From: Flavobacterium sp. JAD_PAG50586_2
GTDB lineage: Bacteria > Bacteroidota > Bacteroidia > Flavobacteriales > Flavobacteriaceae
DNA length: 64,000 nt
Assembly: GCA_023213215.1 (NCBI GenBank)
Contig: CP096136.1
Coordinates: 186,001-250,000, forward strand
Reading direction: 5' to 3'
Shown: positions 29,315 through 37,549 of the stretch, in pieces
How positions within the stretch are numbered: position 1 is the first letter of the stretch
Layout: every line of letters starts with the position of its first letter
Translations under genes and position numbers: made by a program
Notes under the pieces: model-generated
The model's input: the letters and a program-made list of their open reading frames with translations, nothing else
The model's database searches: none
Told to the model about the DNA's origin: nothing

Positions 29315-29676
29315 AAAATCCAGACACTCAACTGAAAGACCCTTTCAAAGAAGCCATCAAAGGCTATTTAGAGAAATTGGCAACCCAAGATGATTTATTC
29401 GCCAAAACAATGGAAAAGCCAAATAAGAACATCGACGATTGTGCCACCTACATTTTAAACACTGTCAAGAAAAGCGGTAGGCAAGGTTTTGCCGACGATG
29501 AAATCTACAGCATGGCAATCCACTACTATGATGAAGATACAATTGCCGTTGGTGAAAAGATATCCGCACGTGTTGTAATCAATCAGCCGCTTGCGGCTCC
29601 TGTTCAAAAAACAGTTTCAAATACTAAGTCCGTTTCGAAAAACATCGATGCCAATCAAACAACCCTATTTATATGA
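29302..29676 (+). CDS. PcfK-like protein
   Basis: A 124-residue protein matching the PcfK-like family (LKDPFKEAIKGYLEKLATQD, then CATYILNTVKKSGRQGFADD and MAIHYYDEDTI). PcfK and PcfJ are named from a conjugative plasmid of Enterococcus and are widespread in Bacteroidota integrative elements. Their biochemical function is not established. It shares 4 bp (ATGA) with PcfJ. A second in-frame ATG lies 6 bp downstream. Confidence 0.83.
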   Translation: MSMLENPDTQLKDPFKEAIKGYLEKLATQDDLFAKTMEKPNKNIDDCATYILNTVKKSGRQGFADDEIYSMAIHYYDEDTIAVGEKISARVVINQPLAAPVQKTVSNTKSVSKNIDANQTTLFI

Positions 29677-30959
29677 AGCTAAAATCCAAATTAGAACATG
29701 ATATCGTTGCTGTTAGCGAAAATCTTCCGGTTATTAAACAAAGTCAACACAACCTTGCGTTTAGCAAATGCTTTTCACATTACGCTGTATTATCGAGGAA
29801 TACTACTTCTTGCTTGGAATGTGGTTATACTTGGAAGAATTCTAGCAGTAATCGAAATTCAAAAGTAATTTGTCCAAATTGTCTTCAAAAATTGGAATAT
29901 ACCAATAAGTATAGCAATGGTTTAAAAGAAACCGATTACTATCAGATTGTAACAGCCGAAAAAGATTTCCAAATTATTCGAATGGTTTGTATCAGTAAAA
30001 CGATGAAGAAGTTACAGAAGCCTTCGTACTTTGCTCATGAGGTGATGCAGATGTTCATAACGGCTGATGGAAGTATGCGCTATGTGTCGAAGAATGTAAT
30101 GGGATTGTCTATGTATATTGATCAATGGATTATCAGCAGTGATTTGGCACTAAAACCCAATTACGACACACCGCGATTAAGGTTAACACCGAGTTTCGTT
30201 CAGCCAAAAGCCAAAATACTGCCAATTATCAAGCGGAATGGGTTTAGCGGCAAATTTTATGGAATTGCACCACAAATCCTACTTCGGGAACTGCTAACAG
30301 ATAGTATCGCAGAAACATTGTTAAAATCTAATCAGATTGACTTATTGTATTACCATATTCGGAACACTCCAATTAAGAAAGATGGCAAAATCTGGGGTGC
30401 TTTAAAAATCTGCATTCGTAATAACTACATCGTCGGCGATGCTAAATTATGGGTTGATTACCTCGATTTACTAGAGTACTATTGGAAGGATTTAAAAAAC
30501 GTTAAATACGTTTGTCCGGCAGATTTAAGAAAGGCACATGATAAACTGATGTCGAGGAAACAAAAGGAAATTATGAAAAAGACATTTGAGGAAAATAAAA
30601 AACAAATTGGGAAAAATCAAAAGCATTACCTAAAAGCGAAAAAAGACTTTTTTGGGCTTATTTTTAGCGAAAAGAATATTTCTATAAGTGTAATCGAATC
30701 TGTTAAAGAATTTCTGATAGAGGGATGCTACCATAATCATTGTGTGTTTACCAATGAATACTATAAAAAACAAAACTCGCTTATACTTTCTGCAAAGATA
30801 GATGGCATCCCAACAGAAACAATTCAGCTCTCACTTGAAAATTTTGAGATTCTTCAGTCAAGGGGAAGGGGAAATAAGGCATCTAAATACAACAAGCAAA
30901 TCCTCTCTGTCATGAACAGGAATTTGCACCACATTCAAAACCGGATGAAAGCTGCATAA
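29673..30959 (+). CDS. PcfJ-like protein
   Basis: A 428-residue PcfJ-family protein. A zinc-ribbon-like Cys set (CLECGYTW and CPNCLQKL, about residues 49-73) precedes the PcfJ domain, whose C-terminal part has the conserved LIEGCYHNHCVF and LSLENFEILQSRGRGNK motifs. The family is linked to mobile elements, and the zinc ribbon suggests nucleic-acid contact. It overlaps PcfK by 4 bp and ends 4 bp before a terminator. Confidence 0.85.
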   Translation: MKLKSKLEHDIVAVSENLPVIKQSQHNLAFSKCFSHYAVLSRNTTSCLECGYTWKNSSSNRNSKVICPNCLQKLEYTNKYSNGLKETDYYQIVTAEKDFQIIRMVCISKTMKKLQKPSYFAHEVMQMFITADGSMRYVSKNVMGLSMYIDQWIISSDLALKPNYDTPRLRLTPSFVQPKAKILPIIKRNGFSGKFYGIAPQILLRELLTDSIAETLLKSNQIDLLYYHIRNTPIKKDGKIWGALKICIRNNYIVGDAKLWVDYLDLLEYYWKDLKNVKYVCPADLRKAHDKLMSRKQKEIMKKTFEENKKQIGKNQKHYLKAKKDFFGLIFSEKNISISVIESVKEFLIEGCYHNHCVFTNEYYKKQNSLILSAKIDGIPTETIQLSLENFEILQSRGRGNKASKYNKQILSVMNRNLHHIQNRMKAA

Positions 30960-30963
30960 ACTA

Positions 30964-30993
30964 AGAAAGCCAGGTCTTGCGACTTGGCTTTCT
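30964..30993 (+). terminator. Terminator after PcfJ, serving convergent genes
   Basis: The arms AGAAAGCCAGGTC and GACTTGGCTTTCT form a 13-bp stem with a TTGC loop. It lies between the plus-strand PcfJ gene and the minus-strand small membrane gene, so it may end transcription from both sides. Confidence 0.8.
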
Positions 30994-31000
30994 ATATTAT

Positions 31001-31183
31001 CTATTTTTTGTGCTTCTTAACAATACACTTTAGGATTAATGAAATTGTAAAACTGACAACTGCTCCAATAGAAGCTAAAAGTATTGTTTTCACAACATCT
31101 GCCGACTGGATATTCGGCAATACGCTCAAAAATGTCCCTCCGGCTGTCCCTATGTAAGTATGGTTATTTGTTGACATTGTCAT
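31001..31183 (-). CDS. Small membrane protein, holin-like in size
   Basis: A 60-residue protein (alternative start two codons in, MSTNNHTYIG) with one strong membrane helix (VVKTILLASIGAVVSFTISL) and a Lys-rich end KKHKK. It overlaps the preceding 72-residue gene by 20 bp. Size and charge recall phage holins or small export components, but no homologous family can be named. It is the last gene of a four-gene minus-strand cassette. Confidence 0.6.
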   Translation of the reverse strand: MTMSTNNHTYIGTAGGTFLSVLPNIQSADVVKTILLASIGAVVSFTISLILKCIVKKHKK

Positions 31184-31382
31184 TGATTGTCGTTAACTGG
31201 CTTACTGCCGAGGCAACGCCACCCGCTACAACCAGATAACCACCAACAGAGGTTACTAACACTGGTAAAGCCACAGGTGCAGCAAGGATTGTTCCACCAA
31301 CGGCTGCCAATACCAAACCAACATTTCGAAGCACCTTAAAAAATTTCGGAGTGGGAGCTTGCGCTCTGCTAACAAGTTTCAT
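31164..31382 (-). CDS. Small Ala/Val-rich hydrophobic protein
   Basis: A 72-residue protein with a basic N-terminus (MKLVSRAQAPTPKFFKVLRN) and a long Ala/Gly/Val-rich hydrophobic run (LVLAAVGGTILAAPVALPVL and VGGYLVVAGGVASAV). It is probably membrane-inserted as a helical hairpin. It lies 9 bp after the repeat protein gene in the same strand. Function unknown. Confidence 0.6.
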   Translation of the reverse strand: MKLVSRAQAPTPKFFKVLRNVGLVLAAVGGTILAAPVALPVLVTSVGGYLVVAGGVASAVSQLTTINDNVNK

Positions 31383-31391
31383 GATACAAAC

Positions 31392-32324
31392 TTAATTGGG
31401 TAGGCTGTCCCACGAATATAATTCATAGGACTCACCGGTAGTTCCTGTAGAGTTTCGACCGCCAGTATCATCATCGGTATCATCGTCGTCATCATAATCG
31501 CCACCTGTCGACGTACCTCGTCCGCCACCGCTGCCGCGTCCTCCGATATCAGCTAAAACGATAAGTCCCAATCCAGTATCAGTACTTTTACCACCTATAT
31601 CAGAGGTTGGATTTGTCAATAAGCCACCTCCGGAATCTCGTCCGCCAGTTTCGATATCACAACCTCTTCCTGGAACATATTCAAGTGAATTCACAACAAA
31701 ATCACCAGTGCGAATATCTGTACCACGACCGCCTGTATCATCATCTGAATCATCAAACGGATTGGTTCCTAAACTTCCTGGACCAATATCACCTGGAGTA
31801 TTTTTTCCTCCAATTTCATAGGATAAAAATTCTCCGGTTCCAGTTCCGGTATTTGTGCCACGTCCACCGATATCGTAAGGATCAAAATCATCATTTACCT
31901 GCCCAGTATCAGTTGATGTACCAGTCCCGCTAGAGCCTCTTCCGCCAATGTCACTGAAGCCATAAAGACTTCCTAATCCTCCATCGCTACTTTTTCCACC
32001 TCCAATGTCGTAAGGATCAATATCGTCGTCGCCGAACTGTCCAGTGTCTCCGCCGGTACTAGTTCCTTTTCCACCGCCTCCAATGTCGTTCAAATAGGCA
32101 AATATGCAATTTGTTTTTCCGTTTAGACTTGCAATTGGAAATATCTGCCCGATAGGGTCGCTGCTGCCTTTACCTCCTCCAATACCGAAAGGATCTATGT
32201 CAGAGGTTTTACTTCCACCAATGGAGGGATTTTGCGGTGACTGTGAGTAGCCAACGAATGCGCCGAAAACGGCGAGAGCAAGAAACGCCACGCGTTTCAA
32301 ATTTGATATAAAATTTGTTTTCAT
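31392..32324 (-). CDS. Exported Gly/Asp-rich DIGG-repeat protein
   Basis: A 310-residue protein with a signal peptide (cleavage near VGYSQ) followed by about twelve copies of a short motif of the form (D/E)(I/T)GG(R/G/K)(G/K/N/D). Examples are DIGGGGKGTS, DIGGRGTN, DTGGRGTD, ETGGRDS and DIGGKST, separated by Ser/Thr/Gly/Asp linkers. No Cys-rich or enzymatic domain is visible. The acidic Gly/Asp pattern could bind Ca2+ like RTX, though it is not the RTX nonapeptide. It could be a surface or matrix protein. Its partners are the 253-residue protein upstream and two small membrane proteins downstream. Confidence 0.75.
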   Translation of the reverse strand: MKTNFISNLKRVAFLALAVFGAFVGYSQSPQNPSIGGSKTSDIDPFGIGGGKGSSDPIGQIFPIASLNGKTNCIFAYLNDIGGGGKGTSTGGDTGQFGDDDIDPYDIGGGKSSDGGLGSLYGFSDIGGRGSSGTGTSTDTGQVNDDFDPYDIGGRGTNTGTGTGEFLSYEIGGKNTPGDIGPGSLGTNPFDDSDDDTGGRGTDIRTGDFVVNSLEYVPGRGCDIETGGRDSGGGLLTNPTSDIGGKSTDTGLGLIVLADIGGRGSGGGRGTSTGGDYDDDDDTDDDTGGRNSTGTTGESYELYSWDSLPN

Positions 32325-32450
32325 GATTAATAAAAAATTAAAAATTGATAAAAATTGAATTCCAGTTATCGGACAGTGGGCCCAACTGTTTCCGATTTAC
32401 AACTGACCTAAAAAACGTTTTAGGATTTTACTTTTGGTTAATAATAACCA

Positions 32451-33212
32451 TTAAACGCCACTGTCAACTTTTGAGATTGACAATGGGTTGAATGCACCGT
32501 TTTTAAGTGGATACATCTGACCATTGACTTCCTGGTAGAACTCAATACCTAATGCAAGGAAAAGAGGTTTGGTGCTTGTAGCTGTTACCTGATTGGTATG
32601 TGCGATAGCAACAGTTGCCACAGCGTTCCAAGGTAATATTGCAGTTTCTGAGGTTTCAACAATAAATGTTTCCGCCTCAAAATCAATTTCGGCACCTCCA
32701 GAAATAATCTTAAAGTGAGTGGTTCCTGATGGCGCTGCAATCATGTTAACCGGAACAAACGGCGGAATATCCACTGTTATTTCTCCCGTCACACGGTCAA
32801 TTGCGCTTGTAAACGGAGCGTATAGGCTTGTGCCTAATTTACCCCTGATATTGAATTCAAATCCAACAAGCAATTCCGCTTCACCATCAATTACGTTCCT
32901 CAAACCACGCTCACTGACTAAATCAGCCTGAATCACTTTTACCATTTCCCGGGTTAGTCTGCTAACCATTCTACCATCGGCAGAATTCAACAATAAAGCT
33001 CTCAGTGCAGTTCTAAGCAATTTTCCGGCCTTCCCAGCCCTTCCAAACTCAGAACCGTTTTCACGTGTTCTTTGAAACGCAGGATCACTTTCAATCCTAC
33101 TTTTTTCGATACCTCCTTTCTCGCGGGCAAGGTGCCCGTCTTGCGAAGTCTTGTAGAAGGTAATACCTCCGATAGTACCTTTTAATTTAATTATGCCTTT
33201 CTGTCTTGCCAT
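32451..33212 (-). CDS. Conserved hypothetical protein (MARQKGI family)
   Basis: A 253-residue protein starting MARQKGIIKLKGTIGGITFY, which resembles uncharacterised Bacteroidota proteins with a DUF6266-type opening (a KLKGTIGG-like first strand followed by a basic helical segment). The C-terminal half is beta-rich and ends LKNGAFNPLSISKVDSGV. There is no signal peptide. It is the first gene of the minus-strand cassette, diverging from the 66-residue HTH-like gene across a 260-bp region. A phage structural or secreted role is possible but not shown. Confidence 0.65.
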   Translation of the reverse strand: MARQKGIIKLKGTIGGITFYKTSQDGHLAREKGGIEKSRIESDPAFQRTRENGSEFGRAGKAGKLLRTALRALLLNSADGRMVSRLTREMVKVIQADLVSERGLRNVIDGEAELLVGFEFNIRGKLGTSLYAPFTSAIDRVTGEITVDIPPFVPVNMIAAPSGTTHFKIISGGAEIDFEAETFIVETSETAILPWNAVATVAIAHTNQVTATSTKPLFLALGIEFYQEVNGQMYPLKNGAFNPLSISKVDSGV

Positions 33213-33381
33213 AATTTCTAAAACTTTTGATTAATACTCATTTTCACAACTCACTTCATTTCGTCAATCGTTGCAACATTTTCGTGAATGAATAATCAAA
33301 GATTCCAGTATTGGCGCGACATTTCAAAGGGTGTATGTCGCTAGTAAACCATAATTGACTATAAGTACCAAAAATGACCTA

Positions 33382-33410
33382 TTGCCAATCCAGGAAATAT
33401 TATAGATTTG
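33382..33410 (+). promoter_or_regulatory. Bacteroidota-type promoter for the 66-residue gene
   Basis: TTG (33382-33384) followed after 18 nt by TAGATTTG (33403-33410) is an exact match to the Bacteroidota TTG/TAnnTTTG promoter. It lies about 60 bp upstream of ATG 33473. A GGTAT/ATACC dyad just downstream (about 33424-33441) may be an operator. Confidence 0.65.
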
Positions 33411-33472
33411 CAGTATTGTTGAGGTATGCATTCGGTATACCAAAGGCATAGTTAAAGTATCAAATTTGAAAA

Positions 33473-33673
33473 ATGGGAGCAAGCAGCGTTAGAGTGTGCA
33501 TGTACCCGAAAGACGTTCAACGAATCATGGGTAAAGAATATACCCAGGCCAGAAGATATTTAAAGAAGATTAAGGAGCATCTTAACAAAGAAGATCACCA
33601 GTATATATCAGTAGAAGAGTTTTGTAAATATACCGGTCTCCCAATCGAAGAAGTGCAGCGTTGTATGTTGTAG
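33473..33673 (+). CDS. Small helical protein, HTH-like
   Basis: A 66-residue protein with the pattern YPKDVQRIMGKEYTQARRYL, EHLNKEDHQYISVEEFCKYT and GLPIEEVQRCML. It resembles the recurrent small Bacteroidota proteins that carry a helix-turn-helix-like core and sit by element cassettes. It may control the divergent DIGG-repeat cassette. The function is inferred from size and position. Confidence 0.6.
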   Translation: MGASSVRVCMYPKDVQRIMGKEYTQARRYLKKIKEHLNKEDHQYISVEEFCKYTGLPIEEVQRCML

Positions 33674-33891
33674 GGTTGTGAAAAGTAAATTAATCGTTTA
33701 CAGCCTTCCTAAAACCTAAACGAACCAGTTCAATAAGCAGTATAAAAAATGAACTTATCCTTGTGTATATGGGAGAAACGCCGTATATTTGATTAACAAT
33801 TTTACGTTCTCTATCACACCCGAGACAGTGACCTATTTAGTGACCTGCCGACCACCATTACAGCGAATACCTTATAATACTAGCATACAGA

Positions 33892-33918
33892 ACGAGGTTC
33901 GAATCCCTCTTTCTCCGC
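33892..33918 (+). other. tRNA-Ser 3'-end fragment, candidate att site
   Basis: The sequence holds a T-arm (GAGG-TTCGAAT-CCCTC) directly followed by TTTCTCCG, the 3' acceptor strand of tRNA-Ser. The D-arm and anticodon arm are absent upstream, so this is a 3' fragment and not a tRNA gene. The integrase gene starts 251 bp downstream, which fits an attachment site created when an element integrated at a tRNA-Ser 3' end. Confidence 0.75.
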
Positions 33919-33951
33919 GGAATGAATGTTTCAAAAGAAACATAAACTCTC

Positions 33952-33985
33952 AAAACCCTTTAGACATCAGTGTTTAAAGGGTTTT
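33952..33985. terminator. Hairpin with AAAACCCTTTA/TAAAGGGTTTT arms
   Basis: An 11-bp perfect stem with a 12-nt loop and T-run, 34 bp after the tRNA fragment. It could be the original terminator of the tRNA-Ser gene carried along with the fragment. Confidence 0.65.
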
Positions 33986-34032
33986 TCAATTTTGGTAGAT
34001 GTGTCAAAAAGCACATAAAAGGTCATAGCACG

Positions 34033-34077
34033 GTTACCCTATAGGTACCCCTATGATTTTTGAAAAAATAGGGTAAC
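34033..34077. repeat. Inverted repeat upstream of integrase
   Basis: GTTACCCTAT (34033-34042) and ATAGGGTAAC (34068-34077) are perfect complements. Between them lies the related GGTACCCCTAT. This is a candidate integrase core- or arm-type region. Confidence 0.55.
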
Positions 34078-34088
34078 TAAATGGAAAG

Positions 34089-34109
34089 AATTCGCTCCGA
34101 ATTCGCTCC
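34089..34109. repeat. 11-bp tandem repeat AATTCGCTCC x2, copy 1
   Basis: AATTCGCTCC occurs at 34089-34098 and again at 34100-34109. The same pair with the same 11-bp spacing occurs at 36474-36494. The two sites bracket the integrase and the next gene, as expected for recombinase arm-type sites or an excisionase operator. Confidence 0.6.
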
Positions 34110-34168
34110 TAAACCACTTTGTATTAAGCGATTTTGAATCAATTTGTTTAATTAAAAAGTAAAGAGTT

Positions 34169-35386
34169 ATGCTTAAAATTTTCTTTTACCTCAAAACCGA
34201 CAAGGTTAAATCAAACGGCGAAGCCCCAATTTATGCCAAAGTTACCCTGGGTAACCAAAGCATTACCATCAGTACCACAAAGTATATTTCCACAGAAAGA
34301 TGGATGTTTACAAACAAACTACGAAATCTCTTGAAACTAGAGCAGGAAAAGGTGCTCAAAAAGAGCCTTGATTTATTTGCATTAAACATGAACAAAAAGT
34401 TCAATGAGATTTATGAAATCGATCCCGAAATAAACCTGTCAATATTAAAGGAAGAAATTTCAGGAAAAGCAAAACATCGGAAATCAATATCTATATTGGA
34501 TATTTTTGACAAACATAATGTTGATTTTGCCCGAAAGGTAAGTAACAATGAGAGAGCTGCCGCTTCATTGCAGAAATACAAACGTTCAGCTGATTTAATG
34601 AAGAAATTCATTAAGAAAAACTATGGCAGAGAAAATTTTGACTATGATGAAATCAATGGTGCTTTTATCCATAACCTGGAGTCTTATCTTAAATATGAAA
34701 GTGAGTTTAAAGGTGTTGTTGGAATCAAAAACAACTCGGTTGTCAAATACTTTACTAACTTCAAAACAATGTGCAACTTTGGAATAAAAATCAATCTAAT
34801 TGAGAAAAATCCATTTGTTAAATATGATGGAAGACTTAAAGTAAGGGATGCCACTTTTTTAACCACAGAAGAACTGAATTTAATTGAATCCAAAACTTTC
34901 AGTTCGACACGCTTAGAAAATGTAAAGAACATATTTTTATTTAGTTGCTATACTGGTTATGCGCCAATAGATGCTTGTAATTTAAAACTATCCCATCTAA
35001 TACAAGATAACAACGGAATGTTTTGGATAAAGACAGATAGAGTAAAAACTGGAATTAGAGCAAATGTACCGGTACTACCTCCTACTCAAAAAATCATTGA
35101 AAAATATCGAGATTCAGAAGTCGGGCTAATTCCAAAATTATCCAATCAAAAGATGAATGCGTATCTAAAGGAAATTGCAGATTTATGTGGCATTGAAAAG
35201 AACCTGACTTGGTATGTAGCAAGGCATACTTTTGCCACTACAGTAACTTTAGGAAATGGTATCAAAATTGAAAACGTATCGGCCATGATGGGACATACGA
35301 ATATCAAACAAACCCAACACTATGCCAAGGTTTTAGATGCCAGCGTGATGCAAGATATGAGTAAACTTATGGAGAAATTTAAGTGA
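34169..35386 (+). CDS. IntDOT-like tyrosine recombinase
   Basis: A 405-residue integrase. An N-terminal arm-binding domain (FFYLKTDKVKSNGEAPIYAK), a SAM-like core-binding domain (about 100-190) and the catalytic domain are present. Catalytic residues are visible in ARHTFAT (R-H), MGHTNIKQTQHYAKV (H and nucleophile Y). The first Arg, usually in TGLR, is replaced: the segment reads SCYTGYAPIDACNL. Loss of this Arg is known in IntDOT of Bacteroides conjugative transposons. With the tRNA-Ser fragment and repeats upstream it marks an element end. Confidence 0.9.
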   Translation: MLKIFFYLKTDKVKSNGEAPIYAKVTLGNQSITISTTKYISTERWMFTNKLRNLLKLEQEKVLKKSLDLFALNMNKKFNEIYEIDPEINLSILKEEISGKAKHRKSISILDIFDKHNVDFARKVSNNERAAASLQKYKRSADLMKKFIKKNYGRENFDYDEINGAFIHNLESYLKYESEFKGVVGIKNNSVVKYFTNFKTMCNFGIKINLIEKNPFVKYDGRLKVRDATFLTTEELNLIESKTFSSTRLENVKNIFLFSCYTGYAPIDACNLKLSHLIQDNNGMFWIKTDRVKTGIRANVPVLPPTQKIIEKYRDSEVGLIPKLSNQKMNAYLKEIADLCGIEKNLTWYVARHTFATTVTLGNGIKIENVSAMMGHTNIKQTQHYAKVLDASVMQDMSKLMEKFK

Positions 35387-35505
35387 TAAATATTTTATAA
35401 TACAATCATTGTTTTATATTACAATGATTGTATTATAAAAAAATTTCTTGTTTCTTTCTTTACAATTATAATTCATTAAATTTAGCTGTGTATAAAATAT
35501 GAATT

Positions 35506-36468
35506 ATGGTAAATTACTTGAGAGAATTTCAAGAAGCCTTAGAGGATTTTCTTGACCTTACCGTCTTCTTTAACGAAAACGAAATACGATATAAATTCCA
35601 AGGCTTTTGGACTTCATCACATTTTGAAAAAGACATTCAAGACAAAGCTAAAAAGTTAGAGAATTTGTTATTCAGGCAATTGCAAAATGGCTTGAATAAT
35701 AAGACTCTGCTCTTGGAAGTTAAGACAAAAATGAGGGATGCCTATAACTTTCTCTATGATGTTTATTACGACGATTTTGATAATTTAACCAAATCAAATC
35801 TAATAGCCAGGTATAGTTCAGCTTCACCCGAAAGTTCTTCCGACCCCTATACTTATGAGTTTTTTGAGCACCTTATTTCTAATGATAAAGCACGTAAAGA
35901 ACTTCAAAAGGGTAATATTGAATTCACAATGCTTTTTGATTCACTATTAAAGTTATTTGAAAGCTTTGAAAGGAACGACAAAACTCCGAGTAGGTTGCAA
36001 TTTGAAAATGCTAAGCTGTTAGATTGCATTTATTGTTATCGTGAAATATTATTTGACTTATTGGACACTGTAGAACACTATTTTTATAATATCGATAAAG
36101 TCGATTTCTCAAAAATTGATATTGTTAATTTTTCTGAAAATGATATTATTGATTTTGACGATGCAGATCCAATTATTGAAAAAGTCAAATGTAAAATCAA
36201 TTTGAGTAAAATAGAAGTTGCCCGATTTTTTAAGTTTTTGATGATTGAGAAATATCTTTATTTTGATTTAAGTGACCGAAGCAAAAATAAAATGCAGTTA
36301 CAGGATTTTATCGAAAGTAATTTTAGCTATCAGTTGCCTAATAAAAAACAAGGTGCAATAAAAAATATAAAAAGGGAATTTGCAGAAACACATATAGAGA
36401 TTAAAGAAAACTACAATCGTTTGATTGATGACCTAATTAAAATATTAGAGACTAAGAGAAAACCATAA
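35506..36468 (+). CDS. Hypothetical protein with RteC-like C-terminus
   Basis: A 320-residue, strongly helical and acidic protein starting MVNYLREFQEALEDFLDLTV. The end (KCKINLSKIEVARFFKFLMI followed by an RKxN-type tail) resembles the C-terminus of RteC, the excision regulator of Bacteroides conjugative transposons. The similarity is weak. Position directly after the integrase supports a role in element excision or transfer control. Without the RteC match it would be an unrecognised protein. Confidence 0.55.
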   Translation: MVNYLREFQEALEDFLDLTVFFNENEIRYKFQGFWTSSHFEKDIQDKAKKLENLLFRQLQNGLNNKTLLLEVKTKMRDAYNFLYDVYYDDFDNLTKSNLIARYSSASPESSSDPYTYEFFEHLISNDKARKELQKGNIEFTMLFDSLLKLFESFERNDKTPSRLQFENAKLLDCIYCYREILFDLLDTVEHYFYNIDKVDFSKIDIVNFSENDIIDFDDADPIIEKVKCKINLSKIEVARFFKFLMIEKYLYFDLSDRSKNKMQLQDFIESNFSYQLPNKKQGAIKNIKREFAETHIEIKENYNRLIDDLIKILETKRKP

Positions 36469-36473
36469 TTCAA

Positions 36474-36494
36474 AATTCGCTCATAATTCGCTCC
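36474..36494. repeat. 11-bp tandem repeat AATTCGCTC x2, copy 2
   Basis: AATTCGCTC at 36474-36482 and AATTCGCTCC at 36485-36494, spaced as in copy 1 at 34089. It lies upstream of the excisionase-like gene. Confidence 0.6.
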
Positions 36495-36555
36495 AATAAT
36501 TTGGTTGCCAAAATCTATTGACTAAAATTAGCAACTCATTTCTAAATAATGAGTT

Positions 36556-36855
36556 ATGAATGAGGAGAGAGAAGAATTTATAATTCCGACCGTAGGAAAT
36601 ATCAAAAAACTATTGGAGCCAATTTATTCCAGACTAGATAAAATCGATACCGCTTTAGGCAAAAAGCAAACGCCACCCGGGCAAACAAAATACTATCGAA
36701 ACCAGGATCTGAAAAAGATTTTTGGGTTATCGAGCAATACCATTATTAAATACCGCGAAACTGGCATTTTGCCTTACACTAAGGTCGGTGATATCTTTTT
36801 TTATGATGTCAAAACCATTGAAGCAATTCTAATCCAAAACAAGGTTGAGATATGA
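36556..36855 (+). CDS. Excisionase-like helix-turn-helix protein
   Basis: A 99-residue protein with a predicted coiled N-terminus (IKKLLEPIYSRLDKIDTALG) and a MerR/HTH_17-like domain (YRNQDLKKIFGLSSNTIIKY, RETGILPYTKVGDIFFYDVK). This is the usual form of excision factors in Bacteroidota elements. It shares 4 bp (ATGA) with the next gene. Confidence 0.78.
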   Translation: MNEEREEFIIPTVGNIKKLLEPIYSRLDKIDTALGKKQTPPGQTKYYRNQDLKKIFGLSSNTIIKYRETGILPYTKVGDIFFYDVKTIEAILIQNKVEI

Positions 36856-37208
36856 AAAGAGAAGTCCGCAAAGATCCGCTTACCGGAGAAGAATTTATTC
36901 CTCAAAAGAATTCACAGCGTTTCGCTACTCCCAAAAACAGAATTAAGTACAATAATGCCAAGGCCAGCAAAATAAACCTTGAAAGAGCCTTTATAGACAA
37001 ACCTCTGCACGCGAATCGCAACATTCTTAAACAGATCCTTGAAAATAAACCAGAAGCAACTATTCATCGGGAGTTCTTAAGAGGTAAAGGATACAACTTC
37101 CCCTTGTTTACCCACTATGATAAATGGGAAGGTTTAAACGTTCCCTGCATCTATGAATACATGATCATTAAACTACCAAATCTACAAATTAAAATTTTGA
37201 AAAAATGA
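36852..37208 (+). CDS. Element-associated hypothetical protein
   Basis: A 118-residue basic protein starting MKREVRKDPLTGEEFIPQKN. The opening resembles small proteins found after the HTH gene in Bacteroidota elements. The middle (FIDKPLHANRNILKQILENK) is helical. It overlaps both neighbours (ATGA junctions), so the three are translationally coupled. Function unknown. Confidence 0.6.
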   Translation: MKREVRKDPLTGEEFIPQKNSQRFATPKNRIKYNNAKASKINLERAFIDKPLHANRNILKQILENKPEATIHREFLRGKGYNFPLFTHYDKWEGLNVPCIYEYMIIKLPNLQIKILKK

Positions 37209-37378
37209 TAGATGTTACAACCATTGAAATAGTCACCCCAGATATTCAACGCCCGGCCTTGATTGAGAGTAATAACAGACTTAAAAACCTAAGTATTTTA
37301 CTTATTACAGCACTGGTAGTTGTCCTTGCAGTCTATACTAACAATTACTTAGATCAGGAGCAAAACAAAGAAAAATGA
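37205..37378 (+). CDS. Small single-helix membrane protein
   Basis: A 57-residue ORF starting on the ATGA stop/start overlap. It has one membrane helix (LSILLITALVVVLAVYTNNY) preceded by a hydrophilic N-terminus (MIDVTTIEIVTPDIQRPALI). Coupling to the previous two genes supports it as real. No known family. Confidence 0.55.
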   Translation: MIDVTTIEIVTPDIQRPALIESNNRLKNLSILLITALVVVLAVYTNNYLDQEQNKEK

Positions 37379-37549
37379 GTTTTTATTTTCCATACCGTTC
37401 CAAATTAATACGGATTAATATGCATTAATTCGCATAAACACGTTTGGAATTTGATTGGTAATTATATGAAATTTAACTGATAGGTAATTGTCTTAAAAGA
37501 AATTGATTGATATCGTAGTTTTTTCTATCTTTATTGTAAACTATATGCT

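Noticed and set aside
33772..33918. GGAGAAA at 33772 and TTTCTCC at 33910 as the two acceptor strands of a whole tRNA-Ser gene
   Set aside because: The distance is 145 nt, too long for tRNA-Ser, and I find no D-arm or anticodon arm between. Only the 3' fragment is supported.
33789..33977. 62-residue ORF across the tRNA-Ser fragment
   Set aside because: It reads through the tRNA fragment and hairpin, so it is not a gene.
37410..37440. Repeated TTAAT/GCATTAAT patterns as a dif-like or second att site
   Set aside because: The repeats are imperfect and AT-rich, with no match to a known site and no symmetrical core.
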